Assembly (NCBI GenBank): GCA_954871525.1
Contig: OX940869.1
Span: 17,264,001 to 17,328,000, forward strand
Direction of reading: 5' to 3'
DNA length: 64,000 bases
DNA from: Parietaria judaica
Lineage: Eukaryota > Streptophyta > Magnoliopsida > Rosales > Urticaceae
In this document: positions 58,700-64,000 of the stretch, piece after piece
Numbering within the stretch: the stretch's first letter is position 1
Layout: every line of letters starts with the position of its first letter
Made by a program: the position numbers and the translations under genes
Notes under the pieces: model-generated
Database searches by the model: none
What the model was told of the DNA's origin: nothing
The model's input: the letters and a program-made list of their open reading frames with translations, nothing else

Positions 58700-59574
58700 C
58701 GTCGATCTTCAACATGATCCTTGGTCGACCATGGATTCATTCCATGAGAGCCGTCCCGTCGACATACCACCAAGCCATCAAGTTCCCTGGCAGAGGGGGA
58801 AGGGTGGAGGAAATAAGGGGGAACAGGAACGCCTTCAAGGCTTGCTACCTGATGAGCTACCGATCGACGGCGCAAGAAGAAGAGCAACGGAAGAAGGGCC
58901 ACACATAGCAATCAGCGTCGCTGCCCGAGGTCACGAAACAGAAGGAAGGCGGCGACGAAAGTAAGGTGGCAGAGGAAGCGGCAGAACAAAACAGCTGCGG
59001 CGACGGACGAGCGACAGTGATAGGTCGACCAATCCTGGAAGTGGTGGAACCGATCTACATCGATGACCCAACCCGAACCGTCGGTGTAGGGGCGGGTCAT
59101 GAACAAGGTTTGAAGCGACAGCTGATCGGGTTCCTGAAGAAGAACCTGAAAACTTTTGCATGGTGCCACGAGGACATGCGGGGGATCGATCCGTCAATCT
59201 TGGCGCACCAGCTCAACACCAATCCAAGCCATCGACCAGTCAAACAAAATAAAAGGAAGCTGGCGCTCGATAGAAACAAGATAATCAACGTTGAGGTGGA
59301 TAGGTTGTTATCGACAGGGGCCATCAGGGAAGTCAAATATCCCGAGTGGCTGGCAAACACCGTCGCCGTAAAAAAGAAGAATGGCAAATGGCGGGTATGT
59401 GTGGAATACACGGATCTCAACAAGGCGTGTCCCGAAGACAGCTTTCTCATGCCACACATCGACCTACTCGTCAAGGCAACACACGGGTACGAGCTGCTAA
59501 GCTTTATGGACGCCTACTCGGGATACAACCAGATCAGGATGCACCCAGAGGACGAAGAGAGGACCGCCTTTATC
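58700..59574 (+). pseudogene. Tat-like Gypsy protease-RT, right of the solo LTR
   Basis: Continues the interrupted frame with PSIFNMILGRPWIHSMRAVP (end of the protease region). A linker with frameshifts follows, then an open RT start at 58966-59574: HEDMRGIDPSILAHQLN, PVKQNKRKLALDRN, YPEWLANTVAVKKKNGKWR, DLNKACPEDSFLMPHID and SFMDAYSGYNQI (motif A Asp present). It ends at ERTAFI, just before the YCYKVMPFGL block, where the sequence changes into a different element. The YVDD motif and everything after are lost. Confidence 0.85.
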
Positions 59575-60260
59575 AGATCGTGAATGAAGACGATGTCAGC
59601 AACGCTTCACAGAGGTCAGTCGACGCTCACGACAAGGAAAGCACAGGAGATAGCAACGGCAACGGAGGTCTCCACGACCAGAAGATGCCGAAGGTCGCCA
59701 GGACCACCCCGACTCTCGTCAGGCTCGCCCGGGGGGTCGCCGAGAGGTTCGCCAGGCCGAAGATCCTGAAGACGTTGAAGACCGCCGGAACTACCCGGAC
59801 CCTTGCTAGGCTCGCCCAGGGGATCGTCAGGAGGTTCGCCAGGCCAAAGATCCCGATGACGTTGAAGACCGCCGGAACTACCCAGACCCTCGCCAGGCTC
59901 GCCAGGGGGGTTGCGAGGAGGTTCACCAGGCCGAAGATCCCGAAGACGTTGAAGACCGCCGGAACTGCCTGGACCCTCGTCAGGCTCGCCCGGGGGGTCG
60001 TCAGGAGGTTTGACAAACCGATGATCCCGAAGACGTTGAACACCGCCAGAACTGCCCGGACTCTCGCAAGGCTCGCCCAGGGGGTCGTCAGGAGGTTCGC
60101 CAGGCCGATGACTTTAATGATATTGAGCACGGACGGAACACCCCTAACCCTTGCCAGGCTCTCCTGGAGGGTCGCCAAGGGAACCGTTGTGATGAAGACC
60201 GTAACCTTGCCGGGACGTACTAAGACCGCCCGGGAGGTCGCCAACCTTCACTAAGACGCG
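59575..60260 (+). pseudogene. Second Gypsy gag N-terminal region with 29-residue repeats
   Basis: About six copies of an 87-bp unit (59690-60240), each with CCGAAGACGTTGAAGACCGC and TCGTCAGGAGGTTCGCCAGG. In the frame that leads on into the gag downstream, the unit reads EDPEDVEDRRN, YPDPRQARPGGRQEVRQA, hydrophilic and charged, with only a few stops. Because 87 is divisible by 3, another plus frame (59346-60254) and a minus frame (60244-59627) also stay open, but these have no family. The left edge at about 59575 is the abrupt junction with the first element's RT. Confidence 0.7.
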
Positions 60261-61020
60261 AAGACGGAAGATGGGCTGAAGTTATTTACCTCGAAGACTA
60301 CAGAGAAGACCGGAAACGCGGCCGTCGGGCTTCACCCGACCGCCGTCTAGGTCATCAGGAGCCTCGCCAACCGTAGCGCTACGACGTATTCGACCTCCTC
60401 CAAGGGATGCATAAGGAAATCCAAGACTTGCAGAAGACTAACGAATCCTTGCAGAAGTTCATCAACCACTTTGTCGAAGAATCAAACAAGGTAAATGACT
60501 ACACCGACAACGATGCCGTCATCACCCTCATCGACGAACTGCAGACCGGATAGTTCTTGATCTCCCTCGTGAAGGAAAGACCGTTGACTATGACGGAACT
60601 CATGACGAGTGCAGCCCAGCACATCTCTGTGGTAGAGTACCTCGCCAGTAGGAAGTCGACGGAGCGAGGGAGTCCCCGACAAAGCTACGCCTGTTCCTCC
60701 GACAAACTAAAGATGAAGAAAAACCGCACGGACTACAACCGGAGCCAAATGGCAAAACCGCAAGGAGGTCAGGTGACGAGGAAACCATTCCGCCCTGACA
60801 AAAAAGACTACACACCGTTGACGACTATACCAGACGAGATCTATGCCATGCACGCGACAAGTTCAAGAAGCCTCCTCCACTTAACAAGCCTGCAAAGGAT
60901 AAGGGTCGATACTGCCAATTCCATCGTTACTACGGTCACCTGACGTCGCAGTGCTACTAGCTGAAGAATCAAATTAAAGATCTGATCAAAGAAGGATAGC
61001 TAAAGAGTTTGTCAAGAGGC
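60261..61020 (+). pseudogene. Second Gypsy gag C-terminal part
   Basis: RYDVFDLLQGMHKEIQDLQK, TNESLQKFINHFVEESNK, then directly DNDAVITLIDELQTG and LVKERPLTMTELMTSAAQHI. The central gag block expected between these is missing, an apparent internal deletion at about 60490. The zinc knuckle CQFHRYYGHLTSQC (about 60913-60955) has the same CxxH form as the first element. Several in-frame stops are present. Confidence 0.8.
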
Positions 61021-61760
61021 TATCGGCGAACGACGGGGACGTGCCGACCTCACTCTTGACGTTGGCGCAACCGACGACTCATGGCGACGACCAAGGGAAA
61101 GCCATAGCGGCAACCCCGCTGAATGTCATATAAACAATCATCGGAGGACCAGGAGTTGGAGACTCAAGCCAAAGCAGACAGAGCTACGCACTAGCAACGG
61201 AGAAAGGATGGTCGTCGAACCAGGTTAACCTGGTAAGCACAACACCCTTGATCCACACGGGCGAAGCCATCACCAATGAAGAAGCTCTCGCCATTGACTC
61301 CCCGCATAAAGATGCCATCGTCGTGAAGCGAGGAGTTGGCTCGACTACCACAGCAGTCAACAGCCAGGAGAACGACGACCAGCCAATCGACGACGAAGAC
61401 ATTTTGATGTTCAACAAGCTGGACCCCCGGGAGGCACCCCGGAAGCCAGTGGTCGAAGCTTCCTCAGACCTGAAAACCGTGATGCTGCACGACACCAAGC
61501 CAGAGAGGACAGTGAAGATCAGACCCAATCTCCCGACGATGGTCAAAACCCAGCTCTCCGCGTTCCTGCACGAATACCGTTACATGTTCGCCTGGACGCA
61601 TGCGGACATGCCTGGTATAGACCCGGAGATAATGGTCCACTGCCTTAACATAGACAAGATGAAGACACCGAAGATCCAGAAGAGACAAGCATTCAACGAA
61701 GAACGATACGACGACATCAACAAAGAAGTCGACAAGCTCATCAACGCGGACTTATTCTGA
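61021..61760 (+). pseudogene. Second Gypsy protease remnant and RT start
   Basis: SYALATEKGWSSNQVNLVST, then ITNEEALAIDSPHKDAIVV (about 61264-61323), which normally leads into the protease D(N/S)GSS motif. Here it passes straight to KRGVGSTTT, so the catalytic protease segment is deleted. RT begins with FAWTHADMPGIDPEIMVHCL and continues to a stop at 61758 (KLINADLF*). Confidence 0.8.
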
Positions 61761-62990
61761 GAAGCTGTATACCCTGAATGGGTTTCCAACGTCGTCACGG
61801 TCAAGAAGCCGAATGGGAAATGGAGAATCTGCATCGACTACTCAGATCTGAACAAGGCGTGCCCAAAGAGCTGTTGCCCTCTACCAAGAATTGACCAGCT
61901 CGTCGACGCCACTGTCGGACACGTGCTGATGAGCTTCATGGATGTGTATTCCGGATACAACAAAATCCAAATGCATGAGCCCGACCAGATCCACACGACG
62001 TTCACGACGAACCGAGGACTCTATTGCTACAAGGTTATGCCATTCGGGCTGAAGAACGCCGGCATGACGTACCAGCGACTCGTCAACAAGATGTTCGCCA
62101 AACTCATAGGGAGAACCATGGAGGTCTACGTCGACGACATGCTTGTCAAAAGCTTGAAGACCAATGACCAAGTCACCAACCTTAGGGAGATGTTCAATCT
62201 CCTCCACCAATACAACATGAAGCTGAATACCGCCAAGTGCGCATTCGGAGTGGAGTCAGAACAATTCCTCGGGTGCATGATACACTAGCGAGGAATAGAA
62301 GCCAACCCTGAGAAGATCCGAGCACTACTGGAGATGAAGAGCCCACGACGAGTGAAAGAAGTGCAGAGTCTGGCAGGACGCCTCCCAGCCCTCAACTGAT
62401 TTATCTCCAAAGCCATCGACCGGAGCCAGCCCTTCTTCGAAGCACTAAAAGGAGGAAAGAACTTCCAATGGGACGACAAATGCAAACTCGCATGCCAGGA
62501 GCTAAAGACCTACCTAGGCTCGCCGCCGATGCTCGCCAAGCCAAGAGACGAAGAAACACTGTACCTCTACCTGTCCGTATCCAGCCAGGCCGTAAGTGCA
62601 GTCTTGATTCGAGAAGAAGAAAAAGCTCAACACCCGGTGTATTAGGTCAGCAAAGCTCTCCAGGACGCTGACACGAGGTATCCCGAGATCGAGAAGCTGG
62701 TACTCACCCTGGTCACCACCGCAAGAAAGCTACGCCCTTACTTCCAAGCCCACCAGATCGTGCTCAGGACGGAGCATCCACTGAAGAAGGCATTCCAGAA
62801 GGCGACGTCAACCCGTATGACTCTCTGGTCACAAGTACTGGGAGAATATGGAGTGGAATTCCAGCCACGGGTCGCCATCAATGGACAAGCCGTTGCCGAC
62901 TTTGTCGCCGAGTTTATCTTTGATTTCGACGCCTCCGACACTGATGAAAAAGGAAACAACGCCACCACAGCCAAAAAGGAAGTCCACCCC
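61761..62990 (+). pseudogene. Second Gypsy reverse transcriptase and first RNase H
   Basis: YPEWVSNVVTVKKPNGKWRI, DYSDLNKACPKSC, SFMDVYSGYNKI (motif A), YCYKVMPFGLKNAGMTYQRL, YVDDMLVKS (catalytic pair near 62134-62145), and FLGCMIH followed by a stop at 62286. Thumb and RNase H follow: QSLAGRLPALN*FISKAID, FQWDDKCKLACQELK, LYLYLSVSSQAVSAVL, TRYPEIEKLVLTLV. This RNase H lacks clear acidic residues, as usual for the first of the two RNase H domains in the Tat group. Three or more stops are present, but the frame is otherwise well kept. Confidence 0.88.
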
Positions 62991-63556
62991 CGAAAGACCG
63001 ACGTGGAGCATGTACATGGACGGAGCATCAAACGCCCATGGAGCCGGCGCAGGAATCGTCATCAGCAACCCGCAAGGAGAGAAGTTGAAGTACGCCATCA
63101 GATACGGATTCAAGGCCTCCAACAACGAAGCGGAGTACAAAGCTATCCTCGCCAGACTCGACATCGCCAAAAAGCTCGCCGTGGAAAACTTGAAGATACA
63201 CTGCGACTCACAGCTTATTGTCAACCAGATAAACGGCAAATACCAAGCTAAAGAAGACAACATGTTGGCCTACCTCCAAGAAGCTCAAAGACGTCTGGAA
63301 CCATTCTCGTGGTATGAAGTCGTTCAGATACCCCGGGGAACTAATGCAGAAGCGGACACGTTAGCACGCATGGCGTCCAACACAACCGATGAAGGACTCG
63401 GGAGGATACCTGTAGAGCTACTCGAAAGGCGTTCTTTCGATAAAGACGAAGTACTCGCAATTGAAGGACTTGAAGATCAGGAAGAATCAGATTGGATGAC
63501 GAGCATGAAGGACTACCTCCAGCAAGGCAAGCTACCGGATGACATGTCTGAAGCAA
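62991..63556 (+). pseudogene. Second (aRH-type) RNase H of the Gypsy element
   Basis: A frame change near 62985 (C run in CACCCCCG) leads into WSMYMDGASNAHGAGAGIVI, SNNEAEYKAIL, IHCDSQLIVNQI and AEADTLARMAS. The four acidic residues of an active RNase H (D, E, D, D) are all present. A second RNase H of this sort after the first is characteristic of Tat/Ogre elements and supports that assignment. A 22-bp tandem duplication (63535-63578, CCGGATGACAYGTYTGAAGC) causes the stop at the end. Confidence 0.88.
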
Positions 63557-64000
63557 CCGGATGACACGTTTGAAGCAAGACGATTGAAGAACCGCGTAAC
63601 CCACTACATCATGCACGAGGGTAAGCTCTACAAAAAAGGGTTTTCACAACCACTACTTCGCTGCCTAGAGCCAGACGACGCCAACCGAGTCCTTAAAGAA
63701 ATCCACGAAGTAATCTGCGATAACCACGCTGTCGGACGCTCACTCGCATTCAAAGCTCTCCGACAAGGCTACTTTTGGCCAACGCTCAAAAAGGACGCAA
63801 GCCACCTCGCCCGCCGATGTGACAAGTGCCAGCGCTACGCTCACGTGTACCGTTGGCCACCGGCGACGCTCAAGTCTATACTGGTCCCACGACCGTTCTC
63901 AACGTGGGGAGTCGAACTCATAGGAAAACTCCCGAAGGCCGCCCCCAATAGGGAATACGTTATTGTCGCCATCGATTATTTCACAAAATGGGTCGAAGCG
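63557..64000 (+). pseudogene. Gypsy integrase N-terminal part, cut by the window edge
   Basis: After the 22-bp duplication the frame continues as RLKNRVTHYIMHEGKLY, an HHCC zinc finger (EIHEVICDNHAVGRSL ... RRCDKCQRY) and the start of the core. The first catalytic position reads WGVELIG where the family has an aspartate (WG.D..G). IVAIDYFTKWVEA follows at the right edge, and the rest lies outside the window. Confidence 0.85.

Noticed and set aside
59346..60254. 302-codon plus frame and 205-codon minus frame over the 87-bp repeats
   Set aside because: An 87-bp period keeps any initially open frame open. The frame contiguous with recognisable gag downstream is a different one.
1..64000. Host genes, tRNA, rRNA, or prokaryote-style operons
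   Set aside because: I searched both strands by eye and found only transposable-element proteins. tRNA-like matches are limited to primer binding sites. A tRNA-finding and domain search would settle this.

Overview
This is repeat-rich nuclear DNA of a flowering plant, probably from pericentromeric or other heterochromatin. Ty1/Copia and Ty3/Gypsy (Tat-like and chromovirus-like) LTR retrotransposons, L1-type LINEs, a Mutator-like element (MULE), hAT and Helitron remnants and a foldback MITE fill nearly all of it, often nested or broken. I recognise no ordinary host gene, tRNA or rRNA. Nothing in the sequence names the species.

Layout. 1-91 and 10498-12563 are the tandem-repeat 3' UTR and 3' LTR of a Tat-like Gypsy element. 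A full-length Copia-type element (92-10497, minus strand, about 2.7-kb LTRs, target duplication GTCGC) sits inside that 3' UTR. 12810-24053 is an 11.2-kb MULE with about 200-bp terminal inverted repeats and a 9-bp target duplication. It carries a DUF1985 + Ulp1-type cysteine protease pseudogene and a 6.9-kb satellite array whose monomer also forms the last intron of that gene. 24063-27545 is AT-rich, with a Helitron-like terminus and a 460-bp foldback MITE. 27546-32553 is a deletion derivative of the same 2.7-kb-LTR family. 32554-36470 holds a chromovirus-type Gypsy pol/LTR remnant and another LTR-like segment. 36745-39650 is a LINE split by a hAT fragment. 39651-42916 is a rearranged LTR with an inverted piece inside it. 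42917-45445 is a small Copia element whose LTR has internal sequence on both sides. 45825-49343 is a second LINE with a 1.05-kb hAT MITE in its 3' end. 49411-52931 is AT-rich behind a second Helitron-like 3' end. 52932-64000 is a Tat-like Gypsy gag-pol, interrupted by a precise solo LTR (55780-58699), that switches at about 59575 into a second Gypsy gag-pol running off the right edge.

How it fits together. The window is best read as a series of insertions. Target duplications give local order: Copia after Tat, solo LTR after Gypsy, hAT MITE after LINE. Nearly every coding region carries stops, frameshifts or lost catalytic residues, so no element here looks autonomous. The strongest candidate for something new is the MULE at 12810-24053: a transposable element that has amplified a sequence shared with its own intron into a regular 341-bp dimeric satellite (178 + 163 bp).
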